Source: JBPCRW01 sp050996405 (GTDB taxonomy: Bacteria; Acidobacteriota; Blastocatellia; Pyrinomonadales; Pyrinomonadaceae). Taken from it: a stretch of DNA of 19,862 nucleotides. The notes under the pieces are model-generated. The model made no database searches and was not told the DNA's origin. It worked only from the letters and a program-made list of their open reading frames with translations. A program made the translations under genes and the position numbers. The number at the start of each line of letters is the position of its first letter. Position 1 is the first letter of the stretch. Location of the stretch: the NCBI GenBank assembly GCA_050996405.1, contig JBPCRW010000301.1, positions 1 through 19,862 on the forward strand, written 5' to 3'. Shown piece after piece: positions 1 through 7,449 of this stretch.

Positions 1-1
1 G

Positions 2-607
2 CTTTTTATTCATCAACTTTCGCACGTTTGGATAGATTTTCGCGGCATTCAGGACGATTTTATGCGCTCGAAGGGTATCGATTATTTTGAAAACAGCCGC
101 CGCGCAACCTATATTCAGCAAAAATACGCGGTTCGCAATCCGAAAAAATATAAAGGTTACAATGAAAATTGCTGGGGCGTAACGGCAAGCGACGGTCCCG
201 GTCCCGCCGTGCAGAAAATAGACGGAAGGAGGCGAAAATTTTTTGATTACGTAGCGCGGAAAATTCCGCACGGACCGGACGACGGCACGATTGCGCCCTG
301 GGCGGCGGTCGCGTCCCTGCCATTCGCGCCGGAGATTGTGCTTTCCGCCATCAAATATTTCAACGATACTTATCCTGATATGACCAGCAAATACGGGCTG
401 AAATGCAGCTTTAATCCGACCTTTACGGGAGGCAATCAAGGCATCAACGGTTGGATTTCGCAAGGCTATTACGCGCTCGACCAGGGTCCGATTGTCCTGA
501 TGATTGAAAATTACCGCACCGGACGTTTTTGGAAGTTAATGCGCCGATGCCCATATCTGGCGGCGGGTTTAAGACGCGCCGGATTTTCGGGCGGCTGGCT
601 GGGCTGA
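2..607 (+). CDS. Glucoamylase-family protein, 3' part only
   Basis: The reading frame is open from the window edge, so the gene begins upstream; 201 residues are visible before the TGA. The first ATG inside it (62) is internal: the codons before it already read as family sequence (HVWIDFRGIQDDFM). The visible part has the signatures I recognise from the glucoamylase / Glycoamylase family (PF10091 type): DFRGIQDDFMR, GIDYFENSRRAT, NCWGVTASDGPG, GTIAPWAAVASLPFAPE, GWISQGYYALDQGPIVLMIENYRTG and a C-terminal LRRAGFSGGWL that is the usual end of these proteins. Members are predicted carbohydrate-active (alpha/alpha)6-barrel proteins, often exported or attached to cyclic-glucan enzymes; the substrate cannot be told from this fragment, and any signal peptide would lie outside the window. 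No gene follows on this strand until lon, about 300 bp later. Confidence 0.85.
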   Translation, partial: LFIHQLSHVWIDFRGIQDDFMRSKGIDYFENSRRATYIQQKYAVRNPKKYKGYNENCWGVTASDGPGPAVQKIDGRRRKFFDYVARKIPHGPDDGTIAPWAAVASLPFAPEIVLSAIKYFNDTYPDMTSKYGLKCSFNPTFTGGNQGINGWISQGYYALDQGPIVLMIENYRTGRFWKLMRRCPYLAAGLRRAGFSGGWLG

Positions 608-906
608 CAAAATCGGGAAAATGGCGTATCGGTTGAAGCAGGATTTACCACCGGATTATCCGGTTCAACAAATGAAAGACTCGGCTAATTGTCTCCGGTT
701 AATTTAAGAAAGTCTTGGTATTTTTGAAAACTTAAAATTTGTCTTTCAGCTAAGAACCTGCTTAGAAATTCAGAAGCGGCGGTTGCCGAAAATTCCGCAC
801 TAATAAAAATCTTCGGCAAAACTAGCAAAAAAAATCGGAAATGTTCTAAAATTAGAACCTATAGTAGATAGTAGAAAACATCTGCCAAAGTTGGATTTTA
901 ACATTT
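608..906. other. Non-coding spacer between glucoamylase gene and lon
   Basis: No credible gene is seen here. It holds weak hairpins: a 6-bp stem with a 3-base loop (650-655 / 659-664), a 5-bp stem (750-754 / 761-765) and an 8-bp inverted repeat TTGCCGAA / TTCGGCAA (783-790 / 812-819). None is followed by a T-run, so no confident terminator can be named for the upstream gene. The A+T-rich last 100 bases carry the candidate lon control region. Confidence 0.6.
843..865 (+). promoter_or_regulatory. Operator-like palindrome overlapping a candidate lon promoter
   Basis: A perfect 7-bp inverted repeat, GTTCTAA-AA-TTAGAAC (843-858), is followed at once by TATAGT (860-865), a 5-of-6 match to a -10 box. 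At 17-bp spacing the -35 hexamer would be GGAAAT (837-842), a poor match, so the palindrome would fill the promoter spacer. This is a typical repressor position. lon is often heat-shock or stress controlled, but the motif is neither CIRCE nor the HspR site. The regulator is unknown. Confidence 0.45.
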
Positions 907-3330
907 ATGCAAGAATTCTCCGACCAAATGCCCGCCGACATTCTAAGTTTTCCGATGGTGCCGATTCGTGATGTCGTCATTTTTCCATTTACCAAAGTCG
1001 CTTTTAAAATCGGTCGTCCGAGCAGCGTTCGCGCGCTCGAACTGGCGATGGCGGGCAACAAAAATATTTTTCTGGCGACGCAGCACGATGCGACCGTCGA
1101 TGAACCTTTGCCCGAACAAATTTATAATGTCGGAACGCTCGGACGCATTCTTCAAGCGCAGAAGCAGGAAAACGGGCAAATCAAAGTCGTCGTCGAAGGC
1201 AGAGAACGCGCGACGACGATTCGCGTCGAGCAATCGCCGGACGGAACGCTGTCCGCGCTGGTGCGCCGCGTGCCGACCGCCGACGAATCCGGCTACCGAA
1301 CCGACGGGCTTTTACAGAAAATTCACGGGCTGGTCGAACAACTTCAGCACGTTTCGCCGGATATTTACACGGACGCTCTCCATACCAGTTTAAAAGGAAT
1401 TTCCGCCACCCAGATTGCCGATGCGATGAGTTCAAATCTTAAAATCCCCGTCGAAGAAAAACAGCGGCTTTTGGAAATTTTTTCCGTGCAGGAAAGATTA
1501 CAGAAATTGATTGAAATTCTCGAAAACGAAATCGAGAAAAAACAGCTTGACCGCACAGTTCACGGGCTCGTCAAACGCCAGATGGATAAATCGCAGCGCG
1601 AGTATTATCTGAACGAGCAAATCAAGGCGATTCATAAAGAACTCGGACGCAAGGATGACAAGGCGGATTTTGACGAGCTTCGCAAAAAAATCGAAGACGC
1701 GGGAATGACCGAAGAAGCCAAAGACAAGGCTTTGCAGGAACTATCAAGGCTCGAAGCAATGCCGCCGATGTCCGCCGAAAGCACCGTTTCGCGCACTTAT
1801 ATCGATTGGCTGGTGAATGTTCCCTGGCGAACCCGTTCCGACGAAATTAACGATTTATCCGAAGCCGAAAAAATTCTGCACGATGACCATTTCGGGCTTG
1901 AAAAAATCAAGGAACGCATTTTGGAATATCTCGCCGTGCGGCAACTGGTCAAAAATCCGAAAGGCACAATTTTGTGTTTCGTCGGCGCGCCCGGTGTCGG
2001 TAAAACTTCACTTGGAAAATCAATCGCGCGGGCGACGGGTAGGCAATTTGTTCGTCTTAGTTTAGGCGGCGTTCACGACGAAGCCGAAATTCGCGGGCAT
2101 CGCCGGACGTATATCGGCGCGCTGCCCGGTCAAATCGTCCAACTGATGAAACGCGCCGGAACGGTTAATCCCGTAATTTTACTGGACGAAGTTGATAAAC
2201 TCGGACGTGATTTTCGCGGCGATCCGTCGGCTGCGCTTCTGGAAGTTTTAGACCCCGAACAAAACAACACTTTCCGCGACCATTATCTCGACGTGGATTA
2301 CGATTTATCGCAGGTCTTTTTTATTGCGACGGCAAACGTTCTGCACACGATTCCGCCCGCGCTCCAAGACCGCTTGGAAATTCTGAATCTGTCCGGCTAC
2401 ACCGAGCGCGAAAAAGTCGAAATCGCCAAACGCCATTTGCTTCCGAAACAAGCTGAAGCCAACGGCTTAAGCGCGGAAAAATTTAGTTTTACAGATGACG
2501 GCGTGCTGGAAGTTATCCGGCATTACACGCGCGAAGCCGGAGTCCGAAATCTCGAACGCGAAATCAGTTCGTGTCTGCGGAAAGTCGCGCGAAATTATGT
2601 TGCGACCAAAGAAAGGGAAAATTTCCGCGAAGTGATTGACGCGAAAAAAGTGCGGAAATTATTGGGAATAATTCGTTTTCGCAAGCAAGATGTCGCGCGA
2701 AAAAGCGAAATCGGTTTGGTCAACGGTCTGGCGTGGACGGAAGTCGGCGGCGACGTTCTGCAAGTCGAAGCAACCTTGGTTAAAGGCAAAGGTGAAGTTA
2801 CTTTAACTGGAAAACTCGGCGAAGTAATGCAGGAATCAGCCCGCGCCGCGCTTACCTGTGTTCGCACGCGCGCCGACAAACTCGGTATCAATTCGGATGA
2901 TTTCCGCGAAAAAGATTTGCACGTTCACGTTCCCGAAGGCGCGATTCCGAAGGATGGTCCGAGCGCGGGAATCACGCTGGCGACGGCGATGGTTTCGGCT
3001 CTGACGGGCAAACGCGCGCGTCACGACGTGGCAATGACCGGCGAAATTACTCTGCGCGGAAAAATTCTGCCAATCGGCGGCGTGAAGGAAAAACTTTTAG
3101 CGGCGCACCGTTTCGGGCTGAAAACAATTATCCTGCCGAAGGATAACGAAAAAGATTTGGCGGATATTCCCGACGAGGTGCGCGACGATTTGACGATTCA
3201 CGCGGTCGAAATGATTGACGAAGTTTTAAAACTCGCTCTCGAAAAAGACAGCCCGGAAGATGTTTTGGAAACGCCGCACATCTGGAAGACCGATACTTCT
3301 TCGGCGGAAAATCCTTTGGCTATCGAGTAA
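907..3330 (+). CDS. lon: ATP-dependent protease La (Lon)
   Basis: An 807-residue Lon protease, the usual bacterial length. It is a cytosolic homo-oligomer that unfolds and degrades damaged and regulatory proteins using ATP. Domain order: N-terminal substrate-binding domain (about residues 10-210, starting LSFPMVPIRDVVIFPF), a helical region, the AAA+ module with Walker A GAPGVGKT (360-367) and Walker B ILLDEVDK, then the C-terminal protease domain. The catalytic dyad is intact: Ser686 in PKDGPSAG and Lys729 in GGVKEKLLAAHR, 43 residues apart as in E. coli Lon (S679/K722). The C-terminus has a short non-conserved tail after the protease domain. The start at 907 has no clear Shine-Dalgarno site; ATG at 928 (MPADILSF) is a possible alternative. 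The gene appears to stand alone and ends at a strong terminator. Confidence 0.97.
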   Translation: MQEFSDQMPADILSFPMVPIRDVVIFPFTKVAFKIGRPSSVRALELAMAGNKNIFLATQHDATVDEPLPEQIYNVGTLGRILQAQKQENGQIKVVVEGRERATTIRVEQSPDGTLSALVRRVPTADESGYRTDGLLQKIHGLVEQLQHVSPDIYTDALHTSLKGISATQIADAMSSNLKIPVEEKQRLLEIFSVQERLQKLIEILENEIEKKQLDRTVHGLVKRQMDKSQREYYLNEQIKAIHKELGRKDDKADFDELRKKIEDAGMTEEAKDKALQELSRLEAMPPMSAESTVSRTYIDWLVNVPWRTRSDEINDLSEAEKILHDDHFGLEKIKERILEYLAVRQLVKNPKGTILCFVGAPGVGKTSLGKSIARATGRQFVRLSLGGVHDEAEIRGHRRTYIGALPGQIVQLMKRAGTVNPVILLDEVDKLGRDFRGDPSAALLEVLDPEQNNTFRDHYLDVDYDLSQVFFIATANVLHTIPPALQDRLEILNLSGYTEREKVEIAKRHLLPKQAEANGLSAEKFSFTDDGVLEVIRHYTREAGVRNLEREISSCLRKVARNYVATKERENFREVIDAKKVRKLLGIIRFRKQDVARKSEIGLVNGLAWTEVGGDVLQVEATLVKGKGEVTLTGKLGEVMQESARAALTCVRTRADKLGINSDDFREKDLHVHVPEGAIPKDGPSAGITLATAMVSALTGKRARHDVAMTGEITLRGKILPIGGVKEKLLAAHRFGLKTIILPKDNEKDLADIPDEVRDDLTIHAVEMIDEVLKLALEKDSPEDVLETPHIWKTDTSSAENPLAIE

Positions 3331-3358
3331 TGGATTTCTGGAAAAGAATTTGAAAATC

Positions 3359-3387
3359 AAAAAGACTGCCGTAAAAGCAGTCTTTTT
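3359..3387. terminator. Bidirectional terminator shared by lon and tRNA-Arg
   Basis: Perfect 11-bp stem (3359-3369 / 3377-3387) with GACTGC/GCAGTC as its core, an A5 run on the left, a T5 run on the right and the loop CGTAAAA. It reads as a factor-independent terminator in both directions: it lies 28 bp past the lon stop and 9 bp past the 3' end of the convergent tRNA gene. Confidence 0.9.
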
Positions 3388-3396
3388 AAATTTGAA

Positions 3397-3470
3397 TACA
3401 CTCGGCAAGATTCGAACTTGCGACCCCATGATTCGTAGTCATGTACTCTATCCAACTGAGCTACGAGTGC
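3397..3470 (-). tRNA. tRNA-Arg, anticodon ACG
   Basis: A 74-nt cloverleaf on the minus strand. The acceptor stem is GCACTCG / CGAGTGT (a G-U first pair) with discriminator A. The D-arm contains GCTCAGTTGGATAGAGT, the anticodon stem is CATGA/TCATG with loop CTACGAA, so the anticodon is ACG (3434-3436). The variable loop is GGGTC, and the T-arm is GCAAG-TTCGAAT-CTTGC. No CCA is encoded. An A34 anticodon for CGN codons normally needs conversion to inosine by TadA. The gene has its own promoter and ends against the terminator shared with lon. Confidence 0.97.
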
Positions 3471-3487
3471 GTAAAACGCGAATCAAT

Positions 3488-3516
3488 AGACTACAAATCT
3501 TCGGCGCGAGTGTCAA
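3488..3516 (-). promoter_or_regulatory. Candidate promoter of tRNA-Arg
   Basis: Read on the minus strand: a perfect -35 TTGACA (complement of 3511-3516), a 17-bp spacer and TAGTCT (complement of 3488-3493) as a weak -10 keeping the conserved TA...T positions. The predicted start is about 11 bases before the mature tRNA 5' end, which is sensible for a tRNA leader. Confidence 0.6.
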
Positions 3517-3535
3517 GCGTCATTAGCGGACAGCG

Positions 3536-3606
3536 GAAAATTGAAAATGGAAAATTGAAAACGAAAGATTTGTTTCCGAGTTCTTCATTTTCCATTTTCA
3601 ATTTTC
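3536..3606. repeat. Inverted repeat of a GAAAATTG / AAAATGG word
   Basis: Two perfect 20-bp arms (3536-3555 and 3587-3606) enclose a 31-bp spacer. Each arm is itself made from the near-repeated words GAAAATT and GAAAATGG. The right arm ends 6 bases past the stop codon of the minus-strand VWA gene. It may help end that transcript, but it has no G+C-rich core and so is not a classic terminator. It looks like a dispersed intergenic repeat. Confidence 0.75.
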
Positions 3607-3612
3607 AGTTTT

Positions 3613-4602
3613 TCATTTGGCGACATAGCCTTGCCGCGTTCTGGCGATTAAATTCGGATTGTCAACTTCGATTTTAATGGTGCGAAATTTACCGTCGCGT
3701 TTTGCGTTGGACGGTTGATATTCGACCGTGTAAAGCGCGCGCAAATCCGCCGCCACTTCCGCGTAAATTCTGCCCATCTCTTCCAGACGGTTGATGGCGT
3801 TCCAGGTGCCGCCAGTGCGTGTCGCCAAAATTTTCAGGCGTTTTTGCGCCGCGCTGTAAATCTCGGTTTGGACTGGAGTCGGGTCGGCAAGTTTCGCGGG
3901 GTCGCCGGTCGGCAGAACAATCGGATAAATCGTCACGCCCTGCGCGTCCGAGCGATTCAAAATCCGGTTTAAACTTTCATTGTTTTCGGCTTGAATCGAA
4001 TTCGGGATGTCGGAATCTTTGAGATTGCTAAGGAAATCGTGGTCTTTGTCGCGCAGGGCGGTGTCCACGCCGTCGGTTAAAACGATAATCGCTTTGCGGC
4101 GCGTTCCTTCTTTCGAGAGTTTGTCGAGCGCGAAATCCAGAGCTTTGTAAAGCTGTGTTTTGCCGCGCCCGTTGGCAACGTTAATTGAATTAGCGATTGT
4201 TTTGCGGTTGGTCGTAAAATCGTTTCGCAAATTTACTTTATCGTAAAACTCGATGACGGCGACGCGGTCTTCGGGCGCGAGCGCATCTAAAAAGCGAAAC
4301 GCCGATTGACGAATGGTTTCACGAAATCCAAGCGTCGAGCCGGACATATCGAGAATCAACACGACGCTGAATGGCGCGACCGTCGGCTCGAAATGCGAAA
4401 CCGGCTGCCGCACGCCGTCTTCATAAACGGTGAAATCCTGTTGTCCGAGATTGGTAATCGGTCGCCCTTTCTGGTCAACCACGCCGACGTTCAGCCGGAC
4501 AATCGAAGAATCGACTTTGATAACATCGTCCTGCTGCGCCGCCGCGTTGATAGCTCCGAAAAGAATGCAGAAAATCAGAAAACAGATCTTTGAATTAAAC
4601 AT
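3613..4602 (-). CDS. Secreted VWA-domain protein (acidobacterial VWFA-related family)
   Basis: 329 residues. The N-terminus is a signal peptide (hydrophobic 5-20, likely cleavage in AAAQQ near 20-23). After a short beta-rich stretch (IVRLNVGVVDQKGRPITNL, DFTVYEDGVRQPVSHF), typical of the VWFA-related family common in Acidobacteriota (TIGR03436 type), comes a von Willebrand A domain with a MIDAS metal site: DMSGS (Asp85, Ser87, Ser89), the Thr of GKTQLYKAL (149) and LTDGVD (Asp177). The last part (LYTVEYQPSNAKRDGKFRTIKIEV...ARTRQGYVAK) is the standard C-terminal strand region. Such proteins are exported metal-dependent adhesion or binding proteins; the ligand is unknown. It is divergent from the gene at 4748 and has no clear Shine-Dalgarno site. 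Confidence 0.93.
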   Translation of the reverse strand: MFNSKICFLIFCILFGAINAAAQQDDVIKVDSSIVRLNVGVVDQKGRPITNLGQQDFTVYEDGVRQPVSHFEPTVAPFSVVLILDMSGSTLGFRETIRQSAFRFLDALAPEDRVAVIEFYDKVNLRNDFTTNRKTIANSINVANGRGKTQLYKALDFALDKLSKEGTRRKAIIVLTDGVDTALRDKDHDFLSNLKDSDIPNSIQAENNESLNRILNRSDAQGVTIYPIVLPTGDPAKLADPTPVQTEIYSAAQKRLKILATRTGGTWNAINRLEEMGRIYAEVAADLRALYTVEYQPSNAKRDGKFRTIKIEVDNPNLIARTRQGYVAK

Positions 4603-4674
4603 AATGAAACTTTAAACAATCAGACGCGATTTCGTAAAATTCGGTTGCACCAGGCGCGCGTTTTTTAAAAACTC

Positions 4675-4703
4675 TTAACAACGCCGGGAAATTGGTTTAT
4701 AAT
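4675..4703 (+). promoter_or_regulatory. Promoter of the zinc-ribbon membrane protein gene
   Basis: TTAACA (4675-4680, 5 of 6 to the -35 consensus), a 17-bp spacer and a perfect TATAAT (4698-4703). The predicted transcript starts near 4710, about 38 bases ahead of the ATG, with a good ribosome site (AAGAGGA, 4737-4743) in between. One of the clearest sigma-70-type promoters in the window. Confidence 0.8.
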
Positions 4704-4747
4704 CGGCTTCAAGCGCAGGAAAATTCTCATCTTTAAAAGAGGACGAT

Positions 4748-5326
4748 ATGTTTTACACACCGAAATACTGTGGCGAGTGCGGCGGCGAAATCGAGCCGGA
4801 TAATTTGAATTTCAAATTAAACCGACGATTTTGCGAGAACTGCGAAGGCGATTATAAATGGCAGAAATGGCTACCGCTAATCTGGATTATATTCGGCGCG
4901 GCGGGAATTATTTACGGGTTCGGAAGTTTTTTGAAAAAGCCTGAAAAGCCCGTCAATCTGGTAACGACGCGGGAAACGAGCGCGAATGCGTCGAATAAAA
5001 ATCAGAGTTTGCCGAATCAATCGAATTTGCAGGTTTCGTCGAATGTCGGCGTTCAACCGGCGCAGAAAACGGAAACGAATAATCTCGTCGCGGCGCAGGA
5101 GAATCAGCAAACATCAACCAATAATTTCGCGCAAAAAACGCCGGCGATTAAACAAAATTCGGGTGAAAATCGGCAAAATCCGGCGACCGAAGCCGTATAT
5201 ATCTGCGGGGCGCAAACAAAGAAAGGAACGGCGTGCCTGCGGCGCGTCAAAGGCGGCGGACGCTGCTGGCAGCATCAAGGGCAGCCGGCAATTCTGCCGC
5301 CGGAAAAATTGCTTGTGAGCCGGTAA
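4748..5326 (+). CDS. Single-pass membrane protein with zinc ribbon and C-terminal CCCH zinc motif
   Basis: 192 residues in four parts. An N-terminal zinc ribbon has two CxxC knuckles (Cys8/Cys11 and Cys29/Cys32). A single membrane segment lies at about 41-61. A low-complexity Asn/Gln/Ser/Thr-rich linker runs from about 66 to 148. The C-terminus, YICGAQTKKGTACLRRVKGG then RCWQH (Cys153, Cys163, Cys173, His176), resembles small DUF5763-like zinc modules (C...TKKGxxC...CxxH). The function is unknown; the make-up suggests a membrane-tethered protein with a binding head at each end. The start is set by AAGAGGA at 4737-4743. A 183-bp gap separates it from the Ser/Thr kinase on the same strand, so a shared role is only a guess. 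Topology is unclear because charged residues flank both sides of the helix. Confidence 0.85.
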   Translation: MFYTPKYCGECGGEIEPDNLNFKLNRRFCENCEGDYKWQKWLPLIWIIFGAAGIIYGFGSFLKKPEKPVNLVTTRETSANASNKNQSLPNQSNLQVSSNVGVQPAQKTETNNLVAAQENQQTSTNNFAQKTPAIKQNSGENRQNPATEAVYICGAQTKKGTACLRRVKGGGRCWQHQGQPAILPPEKLLVSR

Positions 5327-5332
5327 ATCGGC

Positions 5333-5361
5333 TTGTTTAGTCGTGCGGACAGTGCTACGAT
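5333..5361 (+). promoter_or_regulatory. Possible promoter upstream of the Ser/Thr kinase gene
   Basis: TTGTTT (5333-5338), a 17-bp spacer and TACGAT (5356-5361) give a moderate match. It would leave a leader of about 140 bases before the kinase ATG. That leader contains three copies of an 8-base word: AACGCGAA at 5390-5397, its complement TTCGCGTT at 5451-5458 and AACGCGAA again at 5488-5495. Confidence 0.35.
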
Positions 5362-5509
5362 GCAAGGAAAATTTCCGCTCGTCAGCGCAAACGCGAATCG
5401 GATTGACGTGAAAATTAAAATGCCGTTCGTTGCGGAACATTTTCCAGCGTTTCGCGTTCAATCAAACAAGAGTCAAAAAGTTTTCTAAACGCGAACGGAA
5501 AAATTCAAG

Positions 5510-7432
5510 ATGAAATCATTAACACCGAATACTTTGTTGCAGAATCGTTATTTAATCGTCCAGCTTATCGGCAAAGGCGGAATGGGCGAAGTTTATCTGG
5601 CGGTTGACCAGCGATTGGGAAGCGCGGTCGCTTTAAAGCGCACATTTTTTTCCGACGATGAAATGCTCGGCAACGCTTTCGAGCGCGAAGCTAAAACTCT
5701 GGCGCGTCTGCGTCATCCGGTGCTGCCGAAGGTGAGCGACCATTTTACCGAAAACGGAACACAGTATTTGGCGATGGAACATATTTCGGGCGACGATTTG
5801 GCGAAACGGCTCGAAATTACCAACAAACCGTTTCCGTTAAGCTGGGTTTTATTTTGGTCTGACCAGCTTCTGGACGCGCTCGCTTACCTGCATTCATACG
5901 AGCCGCCGATTGTTCACCGCGACATCAAGCCGCAGAATTTAAAATTGACAGACGAAAATCATATCGTGCTGCTCGATTTCGGACTGGCGAAAAATTCCAT
6001 CGATAACACGCGCGTTACTTCGACCGGCAGCAGCGTTGTTGGCTATACGCCGCATTACGCGCCAATGGAACAAATTCGCGGCACGGGAACGAATCCGCGC
6101 AGCGATTTATATTCGCTCTCGGCGACCGTCTATCAGCTTTTGACAAACACCGTTCCGCCCGACGCTTTGACCCGCGCCGACAGCGTTTTGAACGGTTTGC
6201 CCGACCCCGTAAAACCGCTCAACCAAGTAAATTCCGAAATTCCGAAAATGATTTCGGACGTGATTTTAAAAGGAATGTCGCTCGCTATGGAACAGCGTTA
6301 CGCCAATGCCCGCGAAATGCAGAAAGCCCTACGCGAAGCCTATGCCGGTATGCAAAACGCGATGTCGGCGCAAACCGTCGCTTTTAATAAATCGGATTCG
6401 GAGAATCAATCACAGCCGCCAATCGGAAATCTTCCGGCGGCGAGCGGTCAAACTTCGGCGCGGAATAATTATCAGTCGAAAACGGAAGATGTTCCGGCTT
6501 TGACGCAGCCGAATATCTCCTCCGCACCGGCAGCGCAGAATTTTGCCGCGCAGGACGATTTTGACGCAACGATGAAAGATGCGCCGCAATCATTTGGAAT
6601 AAAAACCGAAGTTTTGCCGTTTGAAAAAATGCCGCGCGCCGAAAATTACGCTTCGCCTTCGACACGGGAAAATGAATTTAACGTTTCTCCAACTTCGACA
6701 CAGGAAAAAGAATCTGCGGCGGATGATTTTTCCTTCGCCCCAGAAGACGATTTTTCGTCCGGCAAAGAAAAAGGATTTGACCCGAACGCCACTTTTCCTT
6801 TAATCAATTTCGATAAAGAAAGCGCGAAACCGTCGGCGAGTCCGAACTTTAACGCGGATGTCGAAGGGGAAGAAATTTATACTCCGTCGGATAATTATTC
6901 TCCGGCTGTGGCGACAGTCGAAGCCGCCGCTTCGGGTCGGGAAAATGTTGCGCCGCCGCCCGTTCAGTCCGCGTTACAGAAAAAATCCGGCGGGAAAGCG
7001 TTGGCGGTTGGCGGAGGCATTGCCGCTTTTGCCATTATCGTTATCGCGGGCGCGGCAATCGGCTGGTATGTGCTGCGACCGTCGGCAGCCACGACGGTTA
7101 CTTCAACGCCGACTCCGGTAGTTGAATCAACGCCGACCCCGATTGCTTCGCCGACTGTCGAGCCGACCGTCGAAGCCGTGACAAATTCAAATAGTTCTTC
7201 CGATGTGGTTACGTCGGATTCGTCAAACACTAATACAAACCTTGTGAAAACGGATGTCACGGTCAACGATACGCGCCCGCAAAATGACAAGCCGGTTCAG
7301 ACAGTTCCGGTGAGAGCAACGCCAACGCCGCGAATCGTAGTTTTGACAACGCCGCGTCCCGCGCCGACGGCAAAAACACCCGCCGCGCAGAAAACGCCGG
7401 TCAAAACCGATCGGACGGATATTCTTCAATAA
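5510..7432 (+). CDS. Transmembrane Ser/Thr protein kinase (PknB/Hanks type)
   Basis: 640 residues. The kinase domain (about 14-275) has the key residues: glycine loop GKGGMGEV (21-28), ATP lysine Lys43 in VALK, helix-C Glu60, catalytic loop HRDIKPQN (Asp138, Asn143) and DFG (156-158). The usual APE is replaced by APMEQ, as in many acidobacterial and chloroflexal kinases. A long disordered linker rich in Ser, Thr, Asp and Pro (about 285-495) follows, then one membrane helix (about 497-522) and a Thr/Pro-rich outer tail (TPTPVVES..., TPRPAPTAKTP) with no recognisable sensor domain such as PASTA. The kinase is therefore cytosolic and membrane-tethered, with an unstructured, possibly wall-spanning tail. 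Its targets are unknown. The next gene starts 17 bp later, so the two are probably co-transcribed. Only a weak GGA lies upstream of the ATG. Confidence 0.95.
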   Translation: MKSLTPNTLLQNRYLIVQLIGKGGMGEVYLAVDQRLGSAVALKRTFFSDDEMLGNAFEREAKTLARLRHPVLPKVSDHFTENGTQYLAMEHISGDDLAKRLEITNKPFPLSWVLFWSDQLLDALAYLHSYEPPIVHRDIKPQNLKLTDENHIVLLDFGLAKNSIDNTRVTSTGSSVVGYTPHYAPMEQIRGTGTNPRSDLYSLSATVYQLLTNTVPPDALTRADSVLNGLPDPVKPLNQVNSEIPKMISDVILKGMSLAMEQRYANAREMQKALREAYAGMQNAMSAQTVAFNKSDSENQSQPPIGNLPAASGQTSARNNYQSKTEDVPALTQPNISSAPAAQNFAAQDDFDATMKDAPQSFGIKTEVLPFEKMPRAENYASPSTRENEFNVSPTSTQEKESAADDFSFAPEDDFSSGKEKGFDPNATFPLINFDKESAKPSASPNFNADVEGEEIYTPSDNYSPAVATVEAAASGRENVAPPPVQSALQKKSGGKALAVGGGIAAFAIIVIAGAAIGWYVLRPSAATTVTSTPTPVVESTPTPIASPTVEPTVEAVTNSNSSSDVVTSDSSNTNTNLVKTDVTVNDTRPQNDKPVQTVPVRATPTPRIVVLTTPRPAPTAKTPAAQKTPVKTDRTDILQ

Positions 7433-7449
7433 TTTGTCGGGAGTAAAAA

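Noticed and set aside
783..819. TTGCCGAA / TTCGGCAA inverted repeat as a terminator for the glucoamylase gene
   Set aside because: Only 8 bp with a 21-base loop, no T-run, and about 175 bases past the stop codon.
3260..3526. An open frame on the plus strand spanning the lon end, terminator and tRNA
   Set aside because: It runs through the terminator and the antisense of a tRNA gene, has no ribosome site, and its product resembles no protein family.
3536..3606. CRISPR-type repeat
   Set aside because: Only two arms, in inverted orientation, with no spacer series and no cas gene.
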